Made by a program: the position numbers and the translations under genes
Notes under the pieces: generated by a model
What the model saw: only the letters and a program-made list of their open reading frames with translations
Database searches by the model: none
What the model was told of the DNA's origin: nothing
Origin: Ichthyenterobacterium magnum
Lineage (GTDB): Bacteria > Bacteroidota > Bacteroidia > Flavobacteriales > Flavobacteriaceae
Reading direction: 5' to 3'
Assembly: GCF_003610635.1 (NCBI RefSeq)
Contig: NZ_RAQJ01000001.1
Location: 744,474 to 808,473 of the forward strand
Length of the DNA stretch: 64,000 nucleotides
Part shown: in pieces, positions 16,502 to 25,681 of the stretch
Layout: each line of letters begins with the position of its first letter
Position numbering within the stretch: position 1 is the first letter of the stretch

Positions 16502-18367
16502 TTAATTATGTGTGTCTTCTACGTTTTGTTTTACCCAAGTTAAGCATTCTGAAAAACTTTTAAAAATATGCTCATTAGGTATAAAATCTGGAATAATATC
16601 TATACGCTCCATCATATATCTAGGTTGCTTTAGTAAACCTACAAATAGAACCTCTACATCTTTAGTTTTTAAATCTTGAAGCATATCTTCCATCGCATAT
16701 AAACCAGACTGGTCCATATATTGCATACGACCAAGTCTTAAAATTACTGTTTTGGCTGTATTAGGAATTTGTTGCGTTAATGCTTGAAAATCACTAGTAG
16801 ATCCAAAAAACAAAGGCCCTTTAATGTGCTTAATAAATACTTCTTCTTTAAGGCTACTAGGAAAGTTAATTTCATCACTCCAAGCTTCTTCTTTTAACGT
16901 TTTAACATCAGATCGTTCGGCTGTAAGGTCTCCTATTTTTTTCATAAACATTAATGATGCAATCACTAGCCCAATACCTACAGCGTAAACTAAGTTCCAG
17001 AATGTTGATAAAAATAGAACTATTAGCATTATTAATACTTCAGAGCTTAATTTAAGCGGCCCTAATTTAATGTCTCTTGGCAAACTTGGTATTGCTCTTA
17101 AGCCTTTATAATCCATAACGCCAATACCAACAGTAATTAATATTCCTGCTAAAACAGCAGCAGGAATTTGTGATGCTATTGGTCCTAAACCTAATAAAAT
17201 TACAAGTAGCATTATACCGGCAATCATACCAGATAATTTTGTTTTACCTCCAGAATTTATATTTACTACTGTACGAATTGTTGCGCCGGCTCCAGGAATG
17301 CCTCCAAATATAGCAGCTATACTATTACCAATTCCTTGACCAACTAATTCCTTATTAGGCTTATGTTTAGTTTTTGTCATGTTATCTGCTACTACACTAG
17401 TTAGTAAAGAATCAATAGCACCTAATAAAGCCAATGTTAAAGCTGTAAAAATATATGGTAGCAAACTACTTAAATTAAACGCAGTAAATATTTCTAGATT
17501 AGGCACTGGAAGTCCGCTAGGTATTTCTTCTATAGGTCTGTACTCTAAGCCAAATCCAACAGCAATTCCAGACATAACAATTAATGCTACCAATGTACTA
17601 GGAACTTTTGTAGTAATCTTTTTAAAACCGTAAATAATAAAAATTGTACCAAGCGCTAAAATAAGCTCTAACCAATTAACACTTTGAAGCGCTCTAGGTA
17701 ATGCTTTAATTGCTCCTAATGCACCTGAAGCCTCTTTTGCAGCAAGCGTTTGAGACTCTTTTAAAATATCTGTTTGAGAAATTTTTCCAGCTCTAGAAAT
17801 TGTTTCTTTAAAATCTTCAAGTACTAAAATGCCTTCTCCGGCTTCTTCTTTTAAGATGTTTTCTAAAATGACTTCTTCTGCAACTGGTTTAAATTCGTTA
17901 ACAAACTCCATATCTTCTTTTGGGTAATAACCTAAAGAAGGTAAAATTTGTGTTAACAAAATAATCACACCAATAGCTGTCATAAACCCAGAAACAACTG
18001 GGTACGGAATGTACCTAATATACTTTCCTAAGCCTATGACTCCTAAACCAATTTGCATTAGTCCTGCTAATAAAAACACTGTTAATATAACTGGTAATGC
18101 CTTATTTACATCGCCATCGTTTGTTGCAATAATTCCTGCTATAACAACCATACTTACAGCGGTCATTGGCGCTGTTGGCCCAGAAATCTGTGTGCTAGTG
18201 CCTCCAAACAATGCTGCAAAAAAGCTAATAAAAATTGCACCATACAATCCAGCTGTTGGTCCTAGTCCTGAAGATACTCCAAAGGCTAGTGCTAAAGGTA
18301 ATGCAACAATACCTGCTGTAATACCTCCAAAAGCATCTCCTCTAATATTTGAAAATAAATTTTTCAT
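16502..18367 (-). CDS. SulP family anion transporter with STAS domain and large cytoplasmic loop
   Basis: 621 residues, an inner-membrane SulP/SLC26 carrier: about 12-14 hydrophobic segments with the family hallmark GPTAPMTA near residue 63, followed by a C-terminal STAS domain (about 510-610) containing MDQSGLYAMEDM. Residues about 150-230 form a long hydrophilic, Glu/Lys-rich insertion between membrane segments, absent in the neighbouring 522-residue SulP. The substrate may be bicarbonate (as in cyanobacterial BicA), since carbonic anhydrase follows 13 nt downstream; sulfate is the main alternative. Confidence 0.9.
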   Translation of the reverse strand: MKNLFSNIRGDAFGGITAGIVALPLALAFGVSSGLGPTAGLYGAIFISFFAALFGGTSTQISGPTAPMTAVSMVVIAGIIATNDGDVNKALPVILTVFLLAGLMQIGLGVIGLGKYIRYIPYPVVSGFMTAIGVIILLTQILPSLGYYPKEDMEFVNEFKPVAEEVILENILKEEAGEGILVLEDFKETISRAGKISQTDILKESQTLAAKEASGALGAIKALPRALQSVNWLELILALGTIFIIYGFKKITTKVPSTLVALIVMSGIAVGFGLEYRPIEEIPSGLPVPNLEIFTAFNLSSLLPYIFTALTLALLGAIDSLLTSVVADNMTKTKHKPNKELVGQGIGNSIAAIFGGIPGAGATIRTVVNINSGGKTKLSGMIAGIMLLVILLGLGPIASQIPAAVLAGILITVGIGVMDYKGLRAIPSLPRDIKLGPLKLSSEVLIMLIVLFLSTFWNLVYAVGIGLVIASLMFMKKIGDLTAERSDVKTLKEEAWSDEINFPSSLKEEVFIKHIKGPLFFGSTSDFQALTQQIPNTAKTVILRLGRMQYMDQSGLYAMEDMLQDLKTKDVEVLFVGLLKQPRYMMERIDIIPDFIPNEHIFKSFSECLTWVKQNVEDTHN

Positions 18368-18390
18368 ATTTTATGTGTTGGTTAATGTTA

Positions 18391-19062
18391 TTAAAAATTA
18401 ATGAATGATATAATATTTATCTGATCTCTACTTGATGCTTCAAAAACTTGATTCATATAGCCTAACTCCAATTTTATATTTTTGCTTAGCTTATAACCCA
18501 ATCCTCCATAAATACGATTTCTATCGAATACTGATGATTCTGTATTTAAGAATATCTCATTGTATGCTGAAAAATAAAAAGAATTTTTGTCATTTTCTTC
18601 ATTTTTAAACGGAATATTAAATCCTAAAAAATAACGAAATCTCATTTTAAACTCATCTTCAACAAATCGTTGTTCAAACCTATAACGATGACTCAATTTA
18701 ACTTTCCATAAAGATTGCTTAGTTGTAAATTGTTGAAATATACGATGCTCATTTATTGATACTTTTTCATCGGTATTATCAACATAGTTTTCAGAAAGAA
18801 TATAACCATAGCCCAATAATATATTATTATTTTCTGTAAGATTATACCCAACTCCTGTTCTTAAAAGTAATTGCTCTAAATCACCAATGGCATCATAATT
18901 TCGATATTGAATCTCGTTATGAATATTCCATTTAGAATTTAATTTTTTGTTACCAATATAAATTAGCCAATTACCAAGGTTGCTATCTTGAGCTATAGAA
19001 AAAAATGGTAACAACATAACCATTGCAAATAAAGTTGTAACTATTCTTTTATTTCTTTTCAT
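18391..19062 (-). CDS. DUF2490 outer-membrane beta-barrel protein
   Basis: 223 residues with a signal peptide (about 1-24, ending SIAQ). The remainder alternates amphipathic strands (KWNIHNEIQYRNYDAI, LLLRTGVGYNLT, NILLGYGYI, KVKLSHRYRFEQRF) and ends in Phe, as expected for a BAM-inserted barrel. This matches the DUF2490 family. It lies between two SulP genes (2 nt from the upstream one), so it may form the outer-membrane path or a sensor for the same anions. That coupling is inferred from position only. Confidence 0.8.
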   Translation of the reverse strand: MKRNKRIVTTLFAMVMLLPFFSIAQDSNLGNWLIYIGNKKLNSKWNIHNEIQYRNYDAIGDLEQLLLRTGVGYNLTENNNILLGYGYILSENYVDNTDEKVSINEHRIFQQFTTKQSLWKVKLSHRYRFEQRFVEDEFKMRFRYFLGFNIPFKNEENDKNSFYFSAYNEIFLNTESSVFDRNRIYGGLGYKLSKNIKLELGYMNQVFEASSRDQINIISFINF

Positions 19063-19064
19063 AT

Positions 19065-20633
19065 TTATGCTGTTAATGGTCTTAATTTAAAAAATTCAAT
19101 ATAACTAGGTGGATTCTCGACAACACCTCGTTCTGAAATGAGTTTAATATCTATATTTCTTGCATTAGCCTTAAAAGCAAAATCATCAAGAATTTCAATA
19201 ATATCATTATCTAAATATCTTGTCTTTCTTACATCCAACTCTAAATAAGAATTCTCTGGTAATTTATCTAGTTCTTTTAAAATTGCACCTTTATTAAAAA
19301 AAGTTACTTCTTCTGCTAAGGTCATTTTCATTTTCTGAACGCCATTACTTTTATCTTCTTTGTGTAAGAAATGTGAGTTCTGAAAACTTTTAATTAAAAT
19401 AACTACAATGCCTACTGTTAAGCCCAGACCAATTCCCCAAAGAAGGTCTATAAATACAATACCTAAAACAGTAACCGTAAAAGGAATAAACTGTTTCCAA
19501 CCTAAGTTATACATTGTTTTAAATAACGCTGGCTTGGCTAGTTTGTAACCTACAATTAAAAGTACTGCAGCTAAAACCGATAGCGGAATCATGTTTAATA
19601 AACTTGGAATAATTATTACAGAAATAAGTAGTAAAAAACCATGGAAAATAGCAGATAATTTACTGCGTCCTCCAGATTGAATATTTGCGGAACTACGTAC
19701 AATTACTTGCGTAATTGGCAACCCGCCAATCATACCAGATATTATATTTCCTGTTCCCTGCGCAAATAATTCTCTATTGGTTGGTGTTACATTTTTATTT
19801 GGGTCTAACTTATCTGTAGCCTCAACACATAAAAGTGTCTCTAAACTAGCTACTAAAGCTATAGTAAACGCAACAAGCCAAACATCTCCACTTGTAATTA
19901 CTGAAAAATTAGGGAAGCTAAATTGTCCTATAAACGAATCGACACTATCAGGAATTGGAACACTTACCAAGTGCGATGATTCTATTGCTAATGTTGAATT
20001 ACCTTGCGTTAATAGAAAAAAAATAATTCCAACAGCTACTGCAACCAAAGGGCCTTGAATGATTTGAAAAATTTTACCTTTTTTAGATAGCACTTTATCC
20101 CAAAGTAATAAAATAGCTAAGCCAACAAGTCCAATCACTGTTGAGCCCATTTGAATGTGATCAACAATATTTAATAATTGAGTTATTGTACTTTCTCCAT
20201 TTACTTTAAATAAGGTAAATGCTTTGTCATAACCAAAAAAATGAGGAATCTGTTTTAAAATAATGATAATCCCTATACCAGTTAACATTCCTTTTATTAC
20301 AGAAGATGGAAAGTAATATCCAATAATTCCTAGTTTTAAAACACCAAAAATGATTTGAATAATTCCTGCTAATACAACAGCTACCAAAAAGTTTTGATAA
20401 CCACCTAAAGTTCCTATTGCTAATAATACAATAGCTGCTAAACCTGCAGCAGGTCCACTAACTCCAATTTTAGAGCCGCTTAACGCTCCAACTACAATTC
20501 CTCCAATAATTCCAGCTATTAACCCAGAAAAAAGAGGCGCTCCACTGGCTAAAGCAATACCTAAACATAATGGTAATGCTACAAAAAATACAACGACACT
20601 TGCTGGCAAGTCGTTTTTTAATGTTTTAAACAT
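19065..20633 (-). CDS. SulP family anion (bicarbonate-type) transporter
   Basis: A 522-residue inner-membrane carrier. About 11-12 membrane segments start with PASVVVFFVALPLCLGIALASGAPLFSGL, contain the GVSGPAAGLAAIV motif (about 57-69) and TNRELFAQGTGNIISGMIGGLPITQVIVRSSANIQSGG (about 285-320). A C-terminal region of about 90 residues is a shorter, divergent STAS-like part (YLELDVRKTRYLDNDIIEILDDF). It is the first gene of the SulP-DUF2490-SulP-carbonic anhydrase unit. Marine flavobacteria are known to carry SulP-type bicarbonate transporters next to carbonic anhydrase genes for anaplerotic CO2 fixation, which fits here. A dyad lies just before the start codon. Confidence 0.92.
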   Translation of the reverse strand: MFKTLKNDLPASVVVFFVALPLCLGIALASGAPLFSGLIAGIIGGIVVGALSGSKIGVSGPAAGLAAIVLLAIGTLGGYQNFLVAVVLAGIIQIIFGVLKLGIIGYYFPSSVIKGMLTGIGIIIILKQIPHFFGYDKAFTLFKVNGESTITQLLNIVDHIQMGSTVIGLVGLAILLLWDKVLSKKGKIFQIIQGPLVAVAVGIIFFLLTQGNSTLAIESSHLVSVPIPDSVDSFIGQFSFPNFSVITSGDVWLVAFTIALVASLETLLCVEATDKLDPNKNVTPTNRELFAQGTGNIISGMIGGLPITQVIVRSSANIQSGGRSKLSAIFHGFLLLISVIIIPSLLNMIPLSVLAAVLLIVGYKLAKPALFKTMYNLGWKQFIPFTVTVLGIVFIDLLWGIGLGLTVGIVVILIKSFQNSHFLHKEDKSNGVQKMKMTLAEEVTFFNKGAILKELDKLPENSYLELDVRKTRYLDNDIIEILDDFAFKANARNIDIKLISERGVVENPPSYIEFFKLRPLTA

Positions 20634-20652
20634 TATATATAATGATTTTATC

Positions 20653-20673
20653 CTATTGATTTTTTATCAATAG
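20653..20673 (-). promoter_or_regulatory. Dyad in the leader of the SulP operon
   Basis: CTATTGAT and ATCAATAG form an 8-bp inverted repeat around a 5-nt loop, 20 nt before the SulP ATG. On the minus strand no T-tract follows, so it is not a normal terminator for the upstream small gene. It could be an operator or an RNA hairpin near the ribosome-binding region. Confidence 0.35.
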
Positions 20674-20721
20674 TTTGTTTTAATTTTTTTTAAGTGACAA
20701 AAATGTCGAACAAATAAAATA

Positions 20722-21003
20722 CTAGATAAAATCTGGCGGTGGAGAAAGGATATTTATATGCGGATTTAGATAACTTTTAAAAAAGTAACCCAAATTATCA
20801 TTTGAATTAGATGCAAATAAACACTCAGTTTCACTGAGCTCATTAGTAGGGACTATTTTTAAGCTTTCTTTTTCTTCTTCTTCGGTAATACTGTAAAAAA
20901 TAGAAACATCGCAAGAATCATCTACAGCAATGATTATTGATGGCGCAGTAATTAAAGCCATAAATAAAACAGAAAAGAAAATTGCAATTACATTTTTATT
21001 CAT
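20722..21003 (-). CDS. Small exported or membrane-anchored protein
   Basis: 93 residues. A hydrophobic N-terminal segment (about 5-27, IAIFFSVLFMALITAPSIIIAV) is followed by an acidic stretch with EEEEKE, and the C-terminus ends PPPDFI. It has a good -7 box 17 nt upstream (21021-21028). I recall similar short proteins with the same hydrophobic start, acidic middle and PPP-ending tail in other flavobacteria, often near SulP genes, but cannot verify this. Function unknown; an accessory or sensor peptide is possible. Confidence 0.6.
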   Translation of the reverse strand: MNKNVIAIFFSVLFMALITAPSIIIAVDDSCDVSIFYSITEEEEKESLKIVPTNELSETECLFASNSNDNLGYFFKSYLNPHINILSPPPDFI

Positions 21004-21020
21004 ATTATTTAATGAAAAGG

Positions 21021-21028
21021 CAAATATA
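21021..21028 (-). promoter_or_regulatory. Candidate -7 box for the small exported protein
   Basis: Minus-strand TATATTTG matches TAnnTTTG, 17 nt before the ATG at 21003. Confidence 0.5.
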
Positions 21029-21061
21029 GGTTTAGATTTTAAATATTCTGTTAAAGAAGCT

Positions 21062-21820
21062 TTAAAAATTCTTTATCAATTTAATATCATCACTAATAAT
21101 CCAACCTGTTTTACCATCAGAGAGTTTAATTTTTCTCCAATCATTTACAGAGTCTAATACTTGAACTTTAGTTCCTTCATGAAGTTGAAAAGCTTCATCA
21201 CTTCTTAAATTAGGTTCACTTTTTACATCACTTGCTTGAGCAAACACAATTGCAGGATTATAATTATCATCAAGATTGTATTTATGAAATGCGAAAGAAA
21301 GCGCCACTAAAGATAACAAAAGACATAAGGAGCTAAACACAAAAGACATGCGTTTACTAGATGTATAATTAGAGAAATAATAGTTAATAAATAAGAATAC
21401 AAATCCTAGAATAAAAACAACTGCCAAGCCGGCCCAAACATCAAAACTAAACGTATGTGTTATATTACTCAATAACTTTGAAAACCCAACTTTTGGCAAT
21501 ACATCTATAGCATCAACAGTCATGTTACGAGCAAAAGCAGCGTTGTTTTTTATATCAGCATCATTAGGTGCTAACAATAAGGCCTTTTCATAGTTGTATA
21601 TACTCGGTGCTATATGGTTTAGCTTATAATGTGCATTAGCTATATTAAAATATAATTCTGCAGAATGCTCACCAGAATTTAATATTGTTTTATACTTATC
21701 TAAAGCTTCAGTATAATTACCATTATTATATAATGCATTCCCTTCGTTAAATAAAGCATCATTTTGAGCAATGGCAATTGTGCTAATAAAATAGGTTAAT
21801 ATGTAAAATACTAATTTCAC
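21062..21820 (-). CDS. batE: BatE-like TPR protein with SH3 domain
   Basis: 252 residues. A signal peptide (about 1-18) is followed by TPR repeats (NEGNALYNNGNYTEALDKY, AELYFNIANAHYKLNHIAPSIYNYEKALLLAPND), two membrane segments (about 130-150 and 162-180) and a C-terminal bacterial SH3 domain (SEPNLRSDEAFQLHEGTKV...DGKTGWIISDDI). This is the BatE architecture in the Bacteroides aerotolerance operon. It is the last gene of the operon, 2 nt after batD. The Bat proteins are thought to form a cell-envelope complex activated by MoxR; the molecular task is unresolved. Confidence 0.88.
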   Translation of the reverse strand: MKLVFYILTYFISTIAIAQNDALFNEGNALYNNGNYTEALDKYKTILNSGEHSAELYFNIANAHYKLNHIAPSIYNYEKALLLAPNDADIKNNAAFARNMTVDAIDVLPKVGFSKLLSNITHTFSFDVWAGLAVVFILGFVFLFINYYFSNYTSSKRMSFVFSSLCLLLSLVALSFAFHKYNLDDNYNPAIVFAQASDVKSEPNLRSDEAFQLHEGTKVQVLDSVNDWRKIKLSDGKTGWIISDDIKLIKNF

Positions 21821-21822
21821 TT

Positions 21823-23598
21823 TTAATGTATTTCTTTATCTATTATAGAAATGGTTTTTGCAGATTTATCAAAATCTTGTTGCATTTCAACATTAGTAAT
21901 AGGCGTATATCGAGCCAACTCACAGTGCTCTAAAATACTAACAAACTCTGTTATTGTTTCTTGATTTACTTTTCTTTCAGTTAATATATTCTGAATTTTT
22001 TCTTTGCTAAAATCACTAGTTTCTATATGAAGTTTAGCTTTTAAATAATTGTGTAGTGCTTTTTCTAAAGCCACATAAAATGCTTCTTTTTGACCTAATG
22101 CTTTTTTTGCTTCGCTCAAATAACGTTTGGCAAGTCTATCTGCTTTTCTAACCTTATTACCGAAAACATCTGCTTGACGTTCATCTCTTTTTCGTCTATA
22201 AACTAATGCTAAAGGAATTGCTAAAAGTGGCCCTAAAAGAGCAGTCCAAAACAGTGTTGATTTAAAGAAATGCGTTGGTTTAACTGGTTTTAAATTGGCA
22301 TCTGTTTTAACAAAAGCAAACTGATCATTATTAACAACTACTTGTTTTTTATTACCGTTTATTGTTGCAATATTATTATCTGCATTAGATGAGTTTGTTG
22401 GCCCATCAAGTACATCAATTACAATCTCTCCAGAAGATACGCGTTTATAAGTTTTGGTATTGATATCAAAATACGAAAACGAAATACTTGGTATAGGATA
22501 TTTACCTTTATACTGCGGAACAATTGTATAGTTGTCTGATATAGAACCTTGCATGCCTCCTATATTGGTTTTAACATTTTCTATATGTTCTGGCTCATAA
22601 ACCTCTAATGAGCTTGGTAAATTAAGTTTTGGCAGCTTAAATAATTTTAAATTACCGTTACCAGTAACCTCAACTCTTGCTTGCAAAGATTCTGAAGCAT
22701 TTAACTCAGATTTAGATGTAATCACATTAAATTTAAAATCGCCAACTGCTCCAGTAAAATCTTCAGGTTTACCTTGTTCTGGCAAAGGTTTTACATTTAT
22801 GGTTTTACTACCAGCAGCTACTCTTTTGTTTACTTGCGTCATTAATCGCCCTCCAAAAATATCACGGCGGTTTGTAGGTACTTCAACAGTAATATCTAAA
22901 CTTAAAGGCTCAATTTCTAGTTTTCCAGTTTTTTGAGGATACAACACAGCTTTAGACCACTCTACATAGCGGTATTCTTCACCTTTAAAAGTTCCGTTTT
23001 TCACTTTTAAACCTTTGTTTTTTATAATTTGATTCCAAAAATCACTGTATTTTGGGCTATCAATTTCTCTTACATTGCTAACTCCTGTTGTTGTAGAAAC
23101 GTATAATTTATAAACCACAGTTATAGCTTCGTTTAAGTACGGATTTGTATTAGAAATTTCTGCAATAAGGTGTATGTTGTCTGATGCAATATTATCTGCA
23201 TTATGCGGATCATTAGGTCGTTTTACTGCTGCTGTAACTTCTATGTTTACAACCTGCGTTTTATATAACTCGCCATCAATTTCTATCGTTGCTTGTTTGA
23301 TTTTAAAATTACCACGCTTTTTTGGGGCTAAAAAATAACTATAAACTTTAGAATATGAACGCTTACCATTAAGCCAAGAATTACTAACAGATGTATTTGG
23401 CCCGCCAACTACTTTAAAATTTGCAAAATCTGGTGGATTAAAATTGTCACCATCTTTATTCATTTCAAAATCAATACGCAACCGTTCGTTTATACCTAGT
23501 TTTTTCTTACTCACCTTTGCCTCAAATTTTATTTGAGACGAAGCTAAACTTGTGCTAAGTATAATTGCTAATATTGATATGTATTTTATAAACTTCAT
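21823..23598 (-). CDS. batD: BatD (oxygen tolerance) protein
   Basis: 591 residues. Signal peptide (about 1-22), then a long periplasmic part of repeated beta-sandwich domains typical of BatD (KKKLGINERLRIDFEMN, FKVVGGPNTSVSNSWLNGKRS, ITSKSELNASESLQARVEVTGNGNLKLFKLP), one membrane helix near residue 450 (STLFWTALLGPLLAIPLALVY) and a cytoplasmic helical tail. The gene lies between batC (16 nt) and batE (2 nt). A second, shorter BatD-like protein is encoded upstream of batA, as is usual in flavobacterial Bat operons. Confidence 0.92.
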   Translation of the reverse strand: MKFIKYISILAIILSTSLASSQIKFEAKVSKKKLGINERLRIDFEMNKDGDNFNPPDFANFKVVGGPNTSVSNSWLNGKRSYSKVYSYFLAPKKRGNFKIKQATIEIDGELYKTQVVNIEVTAAVKRPNDPHNADNIASDNIHLIAEISNTNPYLNEAITVVYKLYVSTTTGVSNVREIDSPKYSDFWNQIIKNKGLKVKNGTFKGEEYRYVEWSKAVLYPQKTGKLEIEPLSLDITVEVPTNRRDIFGGRLMTQVNKRVAAGSKTINVKPLPEQGKPEDFTGAVGDFKFNVITSKSELNASESLQARVEVTGNGNLKLFKLPKLNLPSSLEVYEPEHIENVKTNIGGMQGSISDNYTIVPQYKGKYPIPSISFSYFDINTKTYKRVSSGEIVIDVLDGPTNSSNADNNIATINGNKKQVVVNNDQFAFVKTDANLKPVKPTHFFKSTLFWTALLGPLLAIPLALVYRRKRDERQADVFGNKVRKADRLAKRYLSEAKKALGQKEAFYVALEKALHNYLKAKLHIETSDFSKEKIQNILTERKVNQETITEFVSILEHCELARYTPITNVEMQQDFDKSAKTISIIDKEIH

Positions 23599-23614
23599 TT
23601 TTATCTTTAAAAGA

Positions 23615-24433
23615 TTACCAATCTTTTTCAGTTTTCACTTTTACTCCTTTTTGTTTTTCAGCATTAATTTTTTCTTGAACTTTTTGTTCTTGATTGTTCA
23701 TTGCTTCTAACAAATTTTTAATTTGTTGTGGTGATAATTGACCTTGTTTTGGCTGTGGTTTTTGTTGTTCTTTTTCTTTATCATCACCTTTTCCATCTTG
23801 TTTTTTATCATCTTTAGGCTTACCGTCTTCATCTTTTTCATCATCACCTTCTTTTTTATCCTTATCATCTTGATTGCCTTCATCCTTTTTATCATCTTCG
23901 TTATCACCTTCATCTTTTTTGTCCTCATCTTCTTTCTTATCATCTTTATTTTCGTCTTCTCCACCACCTTGTTGATCTGCACAGTCTTTGGCTAATGCTA
24001 GATTGTAACGTGATTCATCATCGGTTGGGTCATTTCGCAAAGCATTTTTATAAGCTTCTACTGCTTCTTTACACATTTTGTTTTGCATTAAAACATTACC
24101 TATGTTATGGTATGCTTTATGTTTTTCGGCTTTTGAAGTTGCATTTTTTGCTGCTTGCTCATGACGAAACAATGCTTCTTCGTAATTTCCTTTTTTATAA
24201 TATGAATTTCCTAAATTAAACGCAGCTGAAACACTTGTAGGTTGCTCAGACATTGCTTTTCTATATTCCATTTCTGCTGAAATATAATCGTCTTCGCTAA
24301 TTAATTCGTTCCCTTCATGCACTAAATCATTAGCTTTTTTTATAACCAACAAACGCTCTTTTTCTTCTTTCTCATTTTGAGAAAAAGAAAACAATGTGTT
24401 TAGTGCTATTATTAAGAGAATTAACTTCTTCAT
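23615..24433 (-). CDS. batC: BatC TPR protein with long charged tail
   Basis: 272 residues. A signal peptide (about 1-19) precedes three TPR units (about 30-150: EMEYRKAMSEQPTSVSAAFNLGNSYYKKGNYEEALFRHEQA and following). Residues about 157-225 are an extreme low-complexity stretch made almost only of Asp, Glu, Lys and Gly, followed by a Gln-rich helix with SPQQIKNLLEAMNNQEQKVQEK, conserved in BatC proteins. The tail DNA is a run of GAN/AAN codons, prone to slippage. A disordered polyampholyte spacer between the TPR and the terminal helix is the simplest reading. Confidence 0.88.
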   Translation of the reverse strand: MKKLILLIIALNTLFSFSQNEKEEKERLLVIKKANDLVHEGNELISEDDYISAEMEYRKAMSEQPTSVSAAFNLGNSYYKKGNYEEALFRHEQAAKNATSKAEKHKAYHNIGNVLMQNKMCKEAVEAYKNALRNDPTDDESRYNLALAKDCADQQGGGEDENKDDKKEDEDKKDEGDNEDDKKDEGNQDDKDKKEGDDEKDEDGKPKDDKKQDGKGDDKEKEQQKPQPKQGQLSPQQIKNLLEAMNNQEQKVQEKINAEKQKGVKVKTEKDW

Positions 24434-24530
24434 TTTATGTTTATGTAAAGAGCAAGATATAAAACCTTGTTTCTTTGTTCGTTAAAATATTTATAAAATT
24501 TTATGCCTTAAATTGACGATTAATAAAGGG

Positions 24531-25568
24531 TTAGAAATTTTCATTAAATAAGTTTAATCGTTTTAACCAGCCCGTTTTTCGTTCTAAAAAGAATATATCT
24601 AAGAATAAAAAGAAAATCCCTAAGCCCAAAAACCATTGAAACTGGTCTTTAAAATCGGCAAATTCTTTGGCCTCAAATTCTGTTTTATCCATCTTACTTA
24701 AAACATCTCTAATGTGGTCTACAACCTCAATCGTGTTTTCGCCATTTATATACGATCCATCAGCTTCTTTTGCTATATCTTTAAGGGTATCTTCGTTTAA
24801 ACGTGTAATAACGGTTTCGCCTTTATTGTCTTTTTTATAGTTAAGCACTATTCCGTTTCGTTTTATAGGTATTGGACCTCCTTTAATATTTCCAACTCCT
24901 ATTGTGAAAATTCTAATTCCTTCGGCTTCGGCTTCTTCGGCAACACTTGTAGCGGCTTGACCATGATCTTCTCCATCAGAAATTATGATTAGCACACGAT
25001 TGGTTTGTTCTTCATTATCAAAATAGGTTTTAGCTAACTCAATAGCTTCGCTAATTGCTGTTCCTTGAGAGGACAACATATCTGTATTCATGTTTTGTAA
25101 AAACATCTTTGCAGAAGCATAATCTGTTGTAATTGGTAACTGTGGAAAAGCCTTACCTGCATAAGCAATAATACCAACACGATCACTTGCTAGGTTATTA
25201 ATAATCTGTGTAACTAATTGCTTAGATTTTTCTAAACGGTTTGGTGCAATATCTTCTGCCAACATACTTTTTGAAACATCTACCGCAAAAACAATATCTA
25301 CACCTTCTCTTTTTACTGTTTCTAACTTAGTACCAATTTTTGGATTTACTAATGCTATTGCTATACAAGCAAATGCTAGGCACAATACTATAACTTTAAG
25401 AATGGATTTAAATAGTGATTGATTAGGGCTTAACTTATTTAGTGATACTTTGTTTGCAAACCTTTTTTGTATTCTATATTTCCAAAACTGAAGCACTAAA
25501 AATATCACGATTATTACAGGAATAACCACCAATATCCAAAACCATATTTTCTCTTCTAATTGATACAT
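24531..25568 (-). CDS. batB: BatB VWA-domain membrane protein
   Basis: 345 residues. Two N-terminal membrane segments (about 8-25 and 55-75) and one near the C-terminus (about 312-330) frame a von Willebrand A domain. The MIDAS metal site reads DVSKS near residue 94, with the later threonine and SDGEDHG (about 195) completing it. I use the ATG at 25568 because the codon before it is only TTG. Gaps of 97 bp to batC and 113 bp from batA are the widest inside the bat set. Probably a membrane partner of BatA in the MoxR-linked complex. Confidence 0.92.
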   Translation of the reverse strand: MYQLEEKIWFWILVVIPVIIVIFLVLQFWKYRIQKRFANKVSLNKLSPNQSLFKSILKVIVLCLAFACIAIALVNPKIGTKLETVKREGVDIVFAVDVSKSMLAEDIAPNRLEKSKQLVTQIINNLASDRVGIIAYAGKAFPQLPITTDYASAKMFLQNMNTDMLSSQGTAISEAIELAKTYFDNEEQTNRVLIIISDGEDHGQAATSVAEEAEAEGIRIFTIGVGNIKGGPIPIKRNGIVLNYKKDNKGETVITRLNEDTLKDIAKEADGSYINGENTIEVVDHIRDVLSKMDKTEFEAKEFADFKDQFQWFLGLGIFFLFLDIFFLERKTGWLKRLNLFNENF

Positions 25569-25681
25569 CAATCGTTTTATTTGTTTTTGTAAAGTTGTTT
25601 AATTGTATGCAACAAACTCAATACTGTTTTATAAATATCAAACTCTACAATCTCTTTTTTTCTCTTCTCTAACTTATATTT

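Noticed and set aside
23707-23982. Lys/Met-rich reading frame overlapping batC
   Set aside because: It is the out-of-frame shadow of the Asp/Lys/Glu tract in batC; composition comes from repeated GAN/AAN codons.
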